The position numbers were made by a program, and so were the translations under genes. DNA of 64,000 nucleotides from Petrolisthes cinctipes (lineage: Eukaryota; Arthropoda; Malacostraca; Decapoda; Porcellanidae). The stretch lies in the NCBI GenBank assembly GCA_033782935.1, contig JAWQEG010000259.1, forward strand, positions 4,504,001 through 4,568,000. Reading direction: 5' to 3'. Shown one piece after another: positions 52,001 to 64,000 of this stretch (position 1 is the stretch's first letter; each line of letters begins with the position of its first letter). The notes below the pieces were generated by a model. That model saw nothing but the letters and a program-made list of their open reading frames with translations. It ran no database searches and was not told the DNA's origin.

Positions 52001-52061
52001 CCAAAACACCCGAAAATTCGATATTTAGAGGTCCCAGAAGGTATCTGTACATGCCTACTCC
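46052..52061 (+). repeat. 6010-bp HOR, copy 1
   Basis: Eleven units: 491, 501, 677, 501, 491, 501, 678, 501, 491, 501, 677. The first is the A' with ctgaacacccgaaaactcg. The second has the aagagcacaaaag A. The 678-bp unit at 49214 is A-A'-B-C with a chimeric second monomer. Starts at 46052, 46543, 47044, 47721, 48222, 48713 and 49214 all recur at +6010. Confidence 0.92.
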
Positions 52062-55000
52062 GTGTTAGAGTATTTTCAAAATACAGGCCAAAAACATACT
52101 GAAAATCGATCTTTTAGGTGCCCAAAAGTCGATATGTGCATGCATCTTCTGTACCCGTTTATATCTCAAATTCTGGCCCTGAACACCCGAAAACTCGATA
52201 TTTTGGAGTCCCAGAAGCGATCTGTACATACCTACTCCGTATTAGAGTATTTTCAAAATTCAGGCCCAAAACATGCTGAAAATCGATATTTTTGGTGCCC
52301 AAAGTCAATATGTGCATGTATCTTCTGTACCCGTTTATATCTCAAATTCAGGCTCAAAACACCCGAAAATTCAATATTTTGGTGTCCCAGAAGCAATCTG
52401 TACAGTGCTAGAATATTTTCAAAAAATAGGCTAAAAACATGCTAAAAATCGATCTTTTAGGTGCTAAAAAGTCGATATCTCAAATTCAGTCCCAAAACAC
52501 CCGAAAATTCGATATTTAGGGGTCCCAGAAGCGATCTGTACATGCCTACTCCGTGTTAGAGTATTTTCAAAATACATGCTCAAAACATACTGAAAATCGA
52601 TCTTTTAAGAGCACAAAAGTCGATATGTGCATGCATCTTCAGCACCCGTTTATATCTCAAATTCAGGCTCAAAACACCCGAAAATTCGATATTTTGGGGT
52701 CCCAGAAGCAATCTGTACATGCCTACTCCGTGTTAGAGTATTTTCAAAATTCAGGCCCAAAACATGCTGAAAATCGATATTTTTGGTGCCCAAAGTCAAT
52801 ATGTGCATGTATCTTCTGTACCCGTTTATATCTCAAATTCAGGCTCAAAACACCCGAAAATTCAATATTTTGGGGTCCCAGAAGCAATCTGTACATGCCT
52901 ACTCAGTGCTAGAATATTTTCAAAATATAGGCTAAAAACATGCTAAAAATCGATCTTTTAGGTGCCAAAAAGTCGATATCTCAAATTCAGTCCCAAAACA
53001 CCCGAAAATTCGATATTTAGGGGTCCCAGAAGCGATCTGTACATGCATACTCCGTGTTAGAGTATTTTCAAAATACATGCTCAAAACATACTGAAAATCG
53101 ATCTTTTAGGTGCACAAAAGTCGATATGTGCATGCATCTTCAGTACCCGTTTATATCTCAAATTCAGGCTCAAAACACCCGAAAATTCAATATTTTGGGG
53201 TCCCAGAAGCAATCTGTACATGCCTACTCAGTGTTAGAGTATTTTCAAAATACAGGCCCAAAACATGCTGAAAATCGATATTTTAGATGCCCAAAGTCAA
53301 TATGTGCATGTATCTTCTGTACCCGTTTATATCTCAAATTCAGGCTCAAAACACCCGAAAATTCAATATTTTGGGGTCCCAGAAGCAATCTGTACATGCC
53401 TACACAGTGTTAGAGTATTTTCAAAATACTGTCCCAAAACATGCTGAAAATCGATATTTTAGATTCCAAAAGTCAATATGTGCATGTATCTTCTGTACCC
53501 GTTTATATCTCAAATTCAGGCTTAAAACACCCGAAAATTCAATATTTTGGGGTCCCAGAAGCAATCTGTACACGCCTACACAGTGCTAGAATATTTTCAA
53601 AATATAGGCTAAAAACATGCTAAAAATCGACATTTTAGGTGCCAAAAAATCGATATCTCAAATTCAGTCCCAAAACACCCGAAAATTCGATATTTAGAGG
53701 TCCCAGAAGGTATCTGTACATGCCTACTCCGTGTTAGAGTATTTTCAAAATACAGGCCAAAAACATTCTGAAAATCGATCTTTTATGTGCCCAAAAGTCG
53801 ATATGTGCATGCATCTTCTGTACCCGTTTATATCTCAAATTCAGGCTCAAAACACCCGAAAATTCAATATTTTGGGGTTCCAGAAGCAATCTGTACATGC
53901 CTACTCAGTGTTAGAGTATTTTCAAAATACAGGCCCAAAACATGCTGAAAATCGATATTTTAGATGCCCAAAGTCAATATGTGCATGTATCTTCTGTACC
54001 CGTTTATATCTCAAATTCAGGCTCAAAACACCCGAAAATTCAATATTTTGGGGTCCCAGAAGCAATCTGTACATGCCTACACAGTGCTAGAATATTTTCA
54101 AAATATAGGCTAAAAACATGCTAAAAATCGACATTTTAGGTGCCAAAAAATCGATATCTCAAATTCAGTCCCAAAACACCCGAAAATTCGATATTTAGAG
54201 GTCCCAGAAGGTATCTGTACATGCCTACTCCGTGTTAGAGTATTTTCAAAATACAGGCCAAAAACATACTGAAAATCGCTCTTTTAGGTGCCCAAAAGTC
54301 GATATGTGCATGCATCTTCTGTACCCTTTTATATCTCAAATTCTGGCCCTAAACACCCGAAAATTCGATATTTTGGGGTCCCAGAAGCGATCTGTACATG
54401 CCTACTCCGTGTTAGAGTATTTTCAAAATTCAGGCCCAAAACATGCTGAAAATCGATATTTTTGGTGCCCAAAGTCATTATGTGCATGTATCTTCTGTAC
54501 CCGTTTATATCTCAAATTCAGGCTCAAAACACCCGAAAATTCAATATTTTGGGGTCCCAGAAGCAATCTGTACAGTGCTAGAATATTTTCACAATATAGG
54601 CTAAAAACATGCTAAAAATCGATCTTTTAGGTGCCAAAAAGTCGATATCTCAAATTCAGCCTCAAAACACCCGAAAATTCGATATTTAGGGGTCCCAGAA
54701 GCGATCTGTACATGCTTACTCCGTGTTAGAGTATTTTCAAAATACATGCTCAAAACATACTGAAAATCGATCTTTTAGGTGCACAAAAGTCGATATGTGC
54801 ATGCATCTTCAGTACCCGTTTATATCTCAAATTCAGGCTCAAAACACCCGAAAATTCGATATTTTTGGGTCCCAGAAGCGATCTGTACATGCCTACTCCG
54901 TGTTAGAGTATTTTCAAAATTCAGGCCCAAAACATGCTGAAAATCGATATTTTTGGTGCCCAAAGTCAATATGTGCATGTATCTTCTGTACCCGTTTATA

Positions 55001-55449
55001 TCTCAAATTCAGGCTGAAAACACCCGAAAATTCAATATTTTGGGGTCCCAGAAGCAATCTGTACATGCCTACTCAGTGCTAGAATATTTTCAAAATATAG
55101 GCTAAAAACATGCTAAAAATCGACATTTTAGGTGCCAAAAAATCGATATCTCAAATTCAGTCCCAAAACACCCGAAAATTCGATATTTAGAGGTCCCAGA
55201 AGGTATCTGTACATGCCTACTCCGTGTTAGAGTATTCTCAAAATACAGGACAAAAACATACTGAAAATCGATCTTTTAGGTGCACAAAAGTCGATATGTG
55301 CATGCATCTTCAGTACCCGTTTATATCTCAAATTCAGGCTCAAAACACCCGAAAATTCAATATTTTGGGGTCCCAGAAGCAATCTGTACATGCCTACTCA
55401 GTGTTAGAGTATTTTCAAAATACAGGCCCAAAACATGCTGAAAATCGAT
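52062..55449 (+). repeat. 6010-bp HOR, partial copy 2
   Basis: Matches copy 1 at offset 6010 through units 491, 501, 677, 501, 491, 501 and the first monomer of the next. At about 55450 copy 1 has gatcttttaggtgccc (an A' type) and this copy has gatattttagatgccc (a B type), marking where the copies part. The end point is approximate. Confidence 0.88.
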
Positions 55450-56400
55450 ATTTTAGATGCCCAAAGTCAATATGTGCATGTATCTTCTGTACCCGTTTAT
55501 ATCTCAAATTCAGGCTCAAAACACCCGAAAATTCAATATTTTGGGGTCCCAGAAGCAATCTGTACATGCCTACTCAGTGTTAGAGTATTTTCAAAATACA
55601 GGCCCAAAACATGCTGAAAATCGATATTTTAGATGCCCAAAGTCAATATGTGCATGTATCTTCTGTACCCGTTTATATCTCAAATTCAGGCTCAAAACAC
55701 CCGAAAATTCAATATTTTGGGGTCCCAGAAGCAATCTGTACATGCCTACTCAGTGCTAGAATATTTTCAAAATATAGGCTAAAAACATGCTAAAAATCGA
55801 CATTTTAGGTGCCAAAAAATCGATATCTCAAATTCAGTCCCAAAACACCCGAAAATTCGATATTTAGAGGTCCCAGAAGGTATCTGTACATGCCTACTCC
55901 GTGTTAGAGTATTTTCAAAATACAGGCCAAAAACATACTGAAAATCGATCTTTTAGGTGCACAAAAGTCGATATGTGCATGCATCTTCAGTACCCGTTTA
56001 TATCTCAAATTCAGGCTCAAAACACCCGAAAATTCAATATTTTGGGGTCCCAGAAGCAATCTGTACATGCCTACACAGTGTTAGAGTATTTTCAAAATAC
56101 AGGCCCAAACATGCTGAAAATCGATATTTTAGATACCCAAAGTCAATATGTGCATGTATCTTCTGTACCCGTTTATATCTCAAATTCAGGCTCAAAACAC
56201 CCGAAAATTCAATATTTTGGGGTCCCAGAAGCAATCTGTACACGCCTACACAGTGCTAGAATATTTTCAAAATATAGGCTAAAAACATGCTAAAAATCGA
56301 CATTTTAGGTGCCAAAAAATCGATATCTCAAATTCAGTCCCAAAACACCCGAAAATTCGATATTTAGAGGTCCCAGAAGGTATCTGTACATGCCTACTCC
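55450..56400 (+). repeat. Mosaic link between two HORs
   Basis: Holds the rest of the A-B-B-C tetramer begun at 55224 and a 500-bp A-B-C trimer at 55901. That trimer's B has the one-base loss cccaaacatg but not the acacggaaattc B that precedes it elsewhere. It looks like a 676-bp unit that lost one B monomer. Confidence 0.8.
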
Positions 56401-58745
56401 GTGTTAGAGTATTTTCAAAATACAGGCCAAAAACATTCTGAAAATCGATCTTTTAGGTGCCCAAAAGTCGATATGTGCATGCATCTTCTGTACCCGTTTA
56501 TATCTCAAATTCAGGCTCAAAACACCCGAAAATTCAATATTTTGGGGTCCCAGAAGCAATCTGTACATGCCTACTCAGTGTTAGAGTATTTTCAAAATAC
56601 AGGCCCAAAACATGCTGAAAATCGATATTTTAGATGCCCAAAGTCAATATGTGCATGTATCTTCTGTACCCGTTTATATCTCAAATTCAGGCTGAAAACA
56701 CCCGAAAATTCAATATTTTGGGGTCCCAGAAGCAATCTGTACATGCCTACACAGTGCTAGAATATTTTCAAAATATAGGCTAAAAACATGCTAAAAATCG
56801 ACATTTTAGGTGCCAAAAAATCGATATCTCAAATTCAGTCCCAAAACACCCGAAAATTCGATATTTAGAGGTCCCAGAAGGTATCTGTACATGCCTACTC
56901 CGTGTTAGAGTATTTTCAAAATACAGGCCAAAAACATACTGAAAATCGCTCTTTTAGGTGCCCAAAAGTCGATATGTGCATGCATCTTCTGTACCCTTTT
57001 ATATCTCAAATTCTGGCCCTAAACACCCGAAAATTCGATATTTTGGGGTCCCAGAAGCGATCTGTACATGCCTACTCCGTGTTAGAGTATTTTCAAAATT
57101 CAGGCCCAAAACATGCTGAAAATCGATATTTTTGGTGCACAAAGTCAATATGTGCATGTATCTTCTGTACCCGTTTATATCTCAAATTCAGGCTCAAAAC
57201 ACCCGAAAATTCAATATTTTGGGGTCCCAGAAGCAATCTGTACAGTGCTAGAATATTTTCAAAATATAGGCTAAAAACATGCTGAAAATCGATCTTTTAG
57301 GTGCCAAAAAGTCGATATCTTAAATTCAGCCTCAAAACACCCGAAAATTCGATATTTAGGGGTCCCAGAAGCGATCTGTACATGCTTACTCCGTGTTAGA
57401 GTATTTTCAAAATACATGCTCAAAACATACTGAAAATCGATCTTTTAGGTGCACAAAAGTCGATATGTGCATGCATCTTCAGTACCCGTTTATATCTCAA
57501 ATTCAGGCTCAAAACACCCAAAAATTCGATATTTTGGGGTCCCAGAAGCGATCTGTACATGCCTACTCCGTGTTAGAGTATTTTCAAAATTCAGGCCCAA
57601 AACATGCTGAAAATCGATATTTTAGATGCCCAAAGTCAATATGTGCATGTATCTTCTGTACCCGTTTATATCTCAAATTCAGGCTCAAAACACCCGAAAA
57701 TTCAATATTTTGGGGTCCCAGAAGCAATCTGTACATGCCTACTCAGTGTTAGAGTATTTTCAAAATACAGGCCCAAAACATGCTGAAAATCGATATTTTA
57801 GATGCCCAAAGTCAATATGTGCATGTATCTTCTGTACCCGTTTATATCTCAAATTCAGGCTCAAAACACCCGAAAATTCAATATTTTGGGGTCCCAGAAG
57901 CAATCTGTACATGCCTACTCAGTGCTAGAATATTTTCAAAATATAGGCTAAAAACATGCTAAAAATCGACATTTTAGGTGCCAAAAAATCGATATCTCAA
58001 ATTCAGTCCCAAAACACCCGAAAATTCGATATTTAGAGGTCCCAGAAGGTATCTGTACATGCCTACTCCGTGTTAGAGTATTTTCAAAATACAGGCCAAA
58101 AACATACTGAAAATCGCTCTTTTAGGTGCACAAAAGTCGATATGTGCATGCATCTTCAGTACCCGTTTATATCTCAAATTCAGGCTCAAAACACCCGAAA
58201 ATTCAATATTTTGGGGTCCCAGAAGCAATCTGTACATACCTACTCATTGTTAGAGTATTTTCAAAATACAGGCCCAAAACATGCTGAAAATCGATATTTT
58301 AGATGCCCAAAGTCAATATGTGCATGTATCTTCTGTTCCCGTTTATATCTCGAATTCAGGCTCAAAACACACGGAAATTCAATATTTTGGGGTCCCAGAA
58401 GCAATCTGTACATGCCTACACAGTGTTAGAGTATTTTCAAAATACAGGCCCAAACATGCTGAAAATCGATATTTTAGATACCCAAAGTCAATATGTGCAT
58501 GTATCTTCTGTACCCGTTTATATCTCAAATTCAGGCTCAAAACACCCGAAAATTCAATATTTTGGGGTCCCAGAAGCAATCTGTACACGCCTACACAGTG
58601 CTAGAATATTTTCAAAATATAGGCTAAAAACATGCTAAAAATCGACATTTTAGGTGCCAAAAAATCGATATCTCAAATTCAGTCCCAAAACACCCGAAAA
58701 TTCGATATTTAGAGGTCCCAGAAGGTATCTGTACATGCCTACTCC
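56401..58745 (+). repeat. 2345-bp HOR, copy 1
   Basis: Units 501, 491, 677 and 676. Private marks include tttggtgcacaaag near 57133, tatcttaaattcagcc near 57317, acctactcattgttag near 58241 and ttctgttcccg near 58330, all repeated one period later. Confidence 0.93.
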
Positions 58746-61090
58746 GTGTTAGAGTATTTTCAAAATACAGGCCAAAAACATTCTGAAAATCGATCTTTTA
58801 GGTGCCCAAAAGTCGATATGTGCATGCATCTTCTGTACCCGTTTATATCTCAAATTCAGGCTCAAAACACCCGAAAATTCAATATTTTGGGGTCCCAGAA
58901 GCAATCTGTACATGCCTACTCAGTGTTAGAGTATTTTCAAAATACAGGCCCAAAACATGCTGAAAATCGATATTTTAGATGCCCAAAGTCAATATGTGCA
59001 TGTATCTTCTGTACCCGTTTATATCTCAAATTCAGGCTGAAAACACCCGAAAATTCAATATTTTGGGGTCCCAGAAGCAATCTGTACATGCCTACACAGT
59101 GCTAGAATATTTTCAAAATATAGGCTAAAAACATGCTAAAAATCGACATTTTAGGTGCCAAAAAATCGATATCTCAAATTCAGTCCCAAAACACCCGAAA
59201 ATTCGATATTTAGAGGTCCCAGAAGGTATCTGTACATGCCTACTCCGTGTTAGAGTATTTTCAAAATACAGGCCAAAAACATACTGAAAATCGCTCTTTT
59301 AGGTGCCCAAAAGTCGATATGTGCATGCATCTTCTGTACCCTTTTATATCTCAAATTCTGGCCCTAAACACCCGAAAATTCGATATTTTGGGGTCCCAGA
59401 AGCGATCTGTACATGCCTACTCCGTGTTAGAGTATTTTCAAAATTCAGGCCCAAAACATGCTGAAAATCGATATTTTTGGTGCACAAAGTCAATATGTGC
59501 ATGTATCTTCTGTACCCGTTTATATCTCAAATTCAGGCTCAAAACACCCGAAAATTCAATATTTTGGGGTCCCAGAAGCAATCTGTACAGTGCTAGAATA
59601 TTTTCAAAATATAGGCTAAAAACATGCTGAAAATCGATCTTTTAGGTGCCAAAAAGTCGATATCTTAAATTCAGCCTCAAAACACCCGAAAATTCGATAT
59701 TTAGGGGTCCCAGAAGCGATCTGTACATGCTTACTCCGTGTTAGAGTATTTTCAAAATACATGCTCAAAACATACTGAAAATCGATCTTTTAGGTGCACA
59801 AAAGTCGATATGTGCATGCATCTTCAGTACCCGTTTATATCTCAAATTCAGGCTCAAAACACCCAAAAATTCGATATTTTGGGGTCCCAGAAGCGATCTG
59901 TACATGCCTACTCCGTGTTAGAGTATTTTCAAAATTCAGGCCCAAAACATGCTGAAAATCGATATTTTAGATGCCCAAAGTCAATATGTGCATGTATCTT
60001 CTGTACCCGTTTATATCTCAAATTCAGGCTCAAAACACCCGAAAATTCAATATTTTGGGGTCCCAGAAGCAATCTGTACATGCCTACTCAGTGTTAGAGT
60101 ATTTTCAAAATACAGGCCCAAAACATGCTGAAAATCGATATTTTAGATGCCCAAAGTCAATATGTGCATGTATCTTCTGTACCCGTTTATATCTCAAATT
60201 CAGGCTCAAAACACCCGAAAATTCAATATTTTGGGGTCCCAGAAGCAATCTGTACATGCCTACTCAGTGCTAGAATATTTTCAAAATATAGGCTAAAAAC
60301 ATGCTAAAAATCGACATTTTAGGTGCCAAAAAATCGATATCTCAAATTCAGTCCCAAAACACCCGAAAATTCGATATTTAGAGGTCCCAGAAGGTATCTG
60401 TACATGCCTACTCCGTGTTAGAGTATTTTCAAAATACAGGCCAAAAACATACTGAAAATCGATCTTTTAGGTGCACAAAAGTCGATATGTGCATGCATCT
60501 TCAGTACCCGTTTATATCTCAAATTCAGGCTCAAAACACCCGAAAATTCAATATTTTGGGGTCCCAGAAGCAATCTGTACATACCTACTCATTGTTAGAG
60601 TATTTTCAAAATACAGGCCCAAAACATGCTGAAAATCGATATTTTAGATGCCCAAAGTCAATATGTGCATGTATCTTCTGTTCCCGTTTATATCTCGAAT
60701 TCAGGCTCAAAACACACGGAAATTCAATATTTTGGGGTCCCAGAAGCAATCTGTACATGCCTACACAGTGTTAGAGTATTTTCAAAATACAGGCCCAAAC
60801 ATGCTGAAAATCGATATTTTAGATACCCAAAGTCAATATGTGCATGTATCTTCTGTACCCGTTTATATCTCAAATTCAGGCTCAAAACACCCGAAAATTC
60901 AATATTTTGGGGTCCCAGAAGCAATCTGTACACGCCTACACAGTGCTAGAATATTTTCAAAATATAGGCTAAAAACATGCTAAAAATCGACATTTTAGGT
61001 GCCAAAAAATCGATATCTCAAATTCAGTCCCAAAACACCCGAAAATTCGATATTTAGAGGTCCCAGAAGGTATCTGTACATGCCTACTCC
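58746..61090 (+). repeat. 2345-bp HOR, copy 2
   Basis: Repeats the four units of copy 1 at an exact offset of 2345, with the same private marks. The one clear difference I noticed is aaatcgctctttt near 58112 against aaatcgatctttt near 60457. It is among the most recent duplications in the window. Confidence 0.93.
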
Positions 61091-63270
61091 GTGTTAGAGT
61101 ATTTTCAAAATACAGGCCAAAAACATTCTGAAAATCGATCTTTTAGGTGCCCAAAAGTCGATATGTGCATGCATCTTCTGTACCCGTTTATATCTCAAAT
61201 TCAGGCTCAAAACACCCGAAAATTCAATATTTTGGGGTCCCAGAAGCAATCTGTACATGCCTACTCAGTGTTAGAGTATTTTCAAAATACAGGCCCAAAA
61301 CATGCTGAAAATCGATATTTTAGATGCCCAAAGTCAATATGTGCATGTATCTTCTGTACCCGTTTATATCTCAAATTCAGGCTGAAAACACCCGAAAATT
61401 CAATATTTTGGGGTCCCAGAAGCAATCTGTACATGCCTACACAGTGCTAGAATATTTTCAAAATATAGGCTAAAAACATGCTAAAAATCGACATTTTAGG
61501 TGCCAAAAAATCGATATCTCAAATTCAGTCCCAAAACACCCGAAAATTCGATATTTAGAGGTCCCAGAAGGTATCTGTACATGCCTACTCCGTGTTAGAG
61601 TATTTTCAAAATACAGGCCAAAAACATACTGAAAATCGCTCTTTTAGGTGCCCAAAAGTCGATATGTGCATGCATCTTCTGTACCCTTTTATATCTCAAA
61701 TTCTGGCCCTAAACACCCGAAAATTCGATATTTTGGGGTCCCAGAAGCGATCTGTACATGCCTACTCCGTGTTAGAGTATTTTCAAAATTCAGGCCCAAA
61801 ACATGCTGAAAATCGATATTTTTGGTGCCCAAAGTCAATATGTGCATGTATCTTCTGTACCCGTTTATATCTCAAATTCAGGCTGAAAACACCCGAAAAT
61901 TCAATATTTTGGGCTCCCAGAAGCAATCTGTACATGCCTACTCAGTGCTAGAATATTTTCAAAATATAGGCTAAAAACATGCTAAAAATCGACATTTTAG
62001 GTGCCAAAAAATCGATATCTCAAATTCAGTCCCAAAACACCCGAAAATTCGATATTTAGAGGTCCCAGAAGGTATCTGTACATGCCTACTCCGTGTTAGA
62101 GTATTCTCAAAATACAGGACAAAAACATACTGAAAATCGATCTTTTAGGTGCACAAAAGTCGATATGTGCATGCATCTTCTGTACCCGTTTATATCTCAA
62201 ATTCAGGCTCAAAACACCCTAAAATTCAATATTTTGGGGTCCCAGAAGCAATCTGTACATGCCTACTCAGTGTTAGAGTATTTTCAAAATACAGGCCCAA
62301 AACATGCTGAAAATCGATATTTTAGATGCCCAAAGTCAATATGTGCATGTATCTTCTGTACCCGTTTATATCTCAAATTCAGGCTCAAAACACCCGAAAA
62401 TTCAATATTTTGGGGTCCCAGAAGCAATCTGTACATGCCTACACAGTGTTAGAGTATTTTCAAAATACAGTCCCAAAACATGCTGAAAATCGATATTTTA
62501 GATGCCCAAAGTCAATATGTGCATGTATCTTCTGTACCCGTTTATATCTCAAATTCAGGCTTAAAACACCCGAAAATTCAATATTTTGGGGTCCCAGAAG
62601 CAATCTGTACACGCCTACACAGTGCTAGAATATTTTCAAAATATAGGCTAAAAACATGCTAAAAATCGACATTTTAGGTGCCAAAAAATCGATATCTCAA
62701 ATTCAGTCCCAAAACACCCGAAAATTCGATATTTAGAGGTCCCAGAAGGTATCTGTACATGCCTACTCCGTGTTAGAGTATTTTCAAAATACAGGCCAAA
62801 AACATACTGAAAATCGATCTTTTAGGTGCCCAAAAGTCGATATGTGCATGCATCTTCTGTACCCGTTTATATCTCAAATTCTGGCCCTAAACACCCGAAA
62901 ATTCGATATTTTGGGGTCCCAGAAGCGATCTGTACATGCCTACTCCGTGTTAGAGTATTTTCAAAATTCAGGCCCAAAACATGCTGAAAATCGATATTTT
63001 TGGTGCCCAAAGTCAATATGTGCATGTATCTTCTGTACCCGTTTATATCTCAAATTCATGCTCAAAACACCCGAAAATTCAATATTTTGGGGTCCCAGAA
63101 GCAATCTGTACATGCCTACTCAGTGCTAGAATATTTTCAAAATATAGGCTAAAAACATGCTGAAAATCGATATTTTAGGTGCCAAAAAATCGATATCTCA
63201 AATTCAGTCCCAAAACACCCGAAAATTCGATATTTAGAGGTCCCAGAAGGTATCTGTACATGCCTACTCC
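61091..63270 (+). repeat. Mosaic units after the 2345-bp HOR
   Basis: Units 501, 501, 677 and 501. The first begins like a third 2345-bp copy, but the second unit is a full 501-bp A'-B'-C ending ctactcagtgctag instead of the 491-bp form. The 677-bp unit at 62093 carries gtattctcaaaatacaggac and ggcttaaaac. Confidence 0.83.
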
Positions 63271-64000
63271 GTGTTAGAGTATTTTCAAAATACAGGCCAA
63301 AAACATACTGAAAATCGATCTTTTAGGTGCCCAAAAGTCGATATGTGCATGCATCTTCTGTACCCGTTTATATCTCAAATTCTGGCCCTGAACACCCGAA
63401 AACTCGATATTTTGGAGTCCCAGAAGCGATCTGTACATACCTACTCCGTATTAGAGTATTTTCAAAATTCAGGCCCAAAACATGCTGAAAATCGATATTT
63501 TTGGTGCCCAAAGTCAATATGTGCATGTATCTTCTGTACCCGTTTATATCTCAAATTCAGGCTCAAAACCCCCGAAAATTCAATATTTTGGTGTCCCAGA
63601 AGCAATCTGTACAGTGCTAGAATATTTTCAAAAAATAGGCTAAAAACATGCTAAAAATCGATCTTTTAGGTGCTAAAAAGTCGATATCTCAAATTCAGTC
63701 CCAAAACACCCGAAAATTCGATATTTAGGGGTCCCAGAAGCGATCTGTACATGCCTACTCCGTGTTAGAGTATTTTCAAAATACATGCTCAAAACATACT
63801 GAAAATCGATCTTTTAAGAGCACAAAAGTCGATATGTGCATGCATCTTCAGCACCCGTTTATATCTCAAATTCAGGCTCAAAACACCCGAAAATTCGATA
63901 TTTTGGGGTCCCAGAAGCAATCTGTACATGCCTACTCCGTGTTAGAGTATTTTCAAAATTCAGGCCCAAAACATGCTGAAAATCGATATTTTTGGTGCCC
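63271..64000 (+). repeat. Third start of the 6010-bp pattern, cut by window end
   Basis: A 491-bp A'-B'-C with ctgaacacccgaaaactcg and ttttggagtccc, then A at 63762 with aagagcacaaaag and a B' from 63939 that runs off the window. This order matches the first two units at 46052 and 52062, so the array and this HOR continue to the right. Confidence 0.87.

Larger units (their letters stand above)
131..64000 (+). repeat. Homogenised tandem satellite array with higher-order structure
   Basis: The whole span consists of head-to-tail monomers in one orientation. Each begins with gtgttagag or gtgctagaa and ends with tgtacatgcctac plus a short tail. Spacing between successive monomer starts is almost always 177, 176 or 148 bp, with 166 where a 10-bp deletion is present. 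I accounted for the span as about 119 consecutive units whose lengths add up without a gap, so there is no room for an inserted gene or transposon. One A' monomer (3671-3847) has 72 G+C in 177 bases, about 41%. Tandem satellites of this monomer size with HORs are typical of centromeric or pericentromeric DNA in plants and animals. The centromere role is inferred, not shown. Confidence 0.98.

Noticed and set aside
131..64000. CRISPR array or other prokaryotic direct-repeat system
   Set aside because: The repeats are contiguous with no unique spacers, monomers are 148-177 bp, and no cas-like gene is present.

Overview
The window is almost entirely one satellite DNA array. From about position 131 to the right edge, roughly 63.9 kb, every stretch is a head-to-tail copy of a related monomer of 177, 176 or 148 bp, all in the same orientation. 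I found no protein-coding gene, rRNA, tRNA, CRISPR array or internal transposon. A tandem array this long, with nucleosome-scale monomers and multi-level higher-order repeats (HORs), points to a eukaryotic chromosome, most likely centromeric or pericentromeric heterochromatin. A land plant is plausible from the monomer size, but I do not recognise the satellite family and cannot name the species.

Building blocks: five monomer classes recur. A and A' are 177 bp, B and B' are 176 bp, and C is 148 bp because of an internal 29-bp deletion. The commonest unit is a 501-bp trimer A-B-C or A'-B'-C. A 491-bp form has lost 10 bp at the B/C junction. Other units are an A-B-B-C tetramer (676-678 bp), an A-B-B-B-C pentamer (853 bp) and dimers (A-C 325 bp, B'-C 314 bp, A'-B' 353 bp). 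About 119 such units fill the window, an estimated 380 or so monomers.

Layout. 1-100 is a foldback (inverted repeat) unrelated to the satellite. 101-130 is a GC-rich junction. 131-2139 is the array edge, made of trimers and one tetramer. 2140-8837 is two tandem copies of a 3349-bp HOR. 8838 to about 24308 is a 6.5-7.0 kb HOR in two full copies and one partial copy, containing a nested 2495-bp repeat. 25311-28305 is a 1002-bp hexamer repeated three times. From about 28.8 kb the array changes character: 677-bp tetramers become common and the order is more mosaic up to 46 kb, with a local 1168-bp duplication. 46052 to about 55449 carries a 6010-bp HOR (one full copy plus a partial one). 56401-61090 is two copies of a 2345-bp HOR. 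61091-64000 is further mosaic ending in a third start of the 6010-bp pattern.

Nothing here works as a gene set. What the sequence records is repeated unequal crossover, segmental duplication and short microhomology deletions inside a homogenised array. Possible chromatin-level features are a small dyad in most monomers, regularly spaced A/T tracts, CpG-to-CpA class differences, and a trimer mixing 177/176-bp monomers with a 148-bp one. Unit boundaries come from reading the recurring gtgttag/gtgctag monomer start. HOR edges are approximate to within about one monomer where stated.
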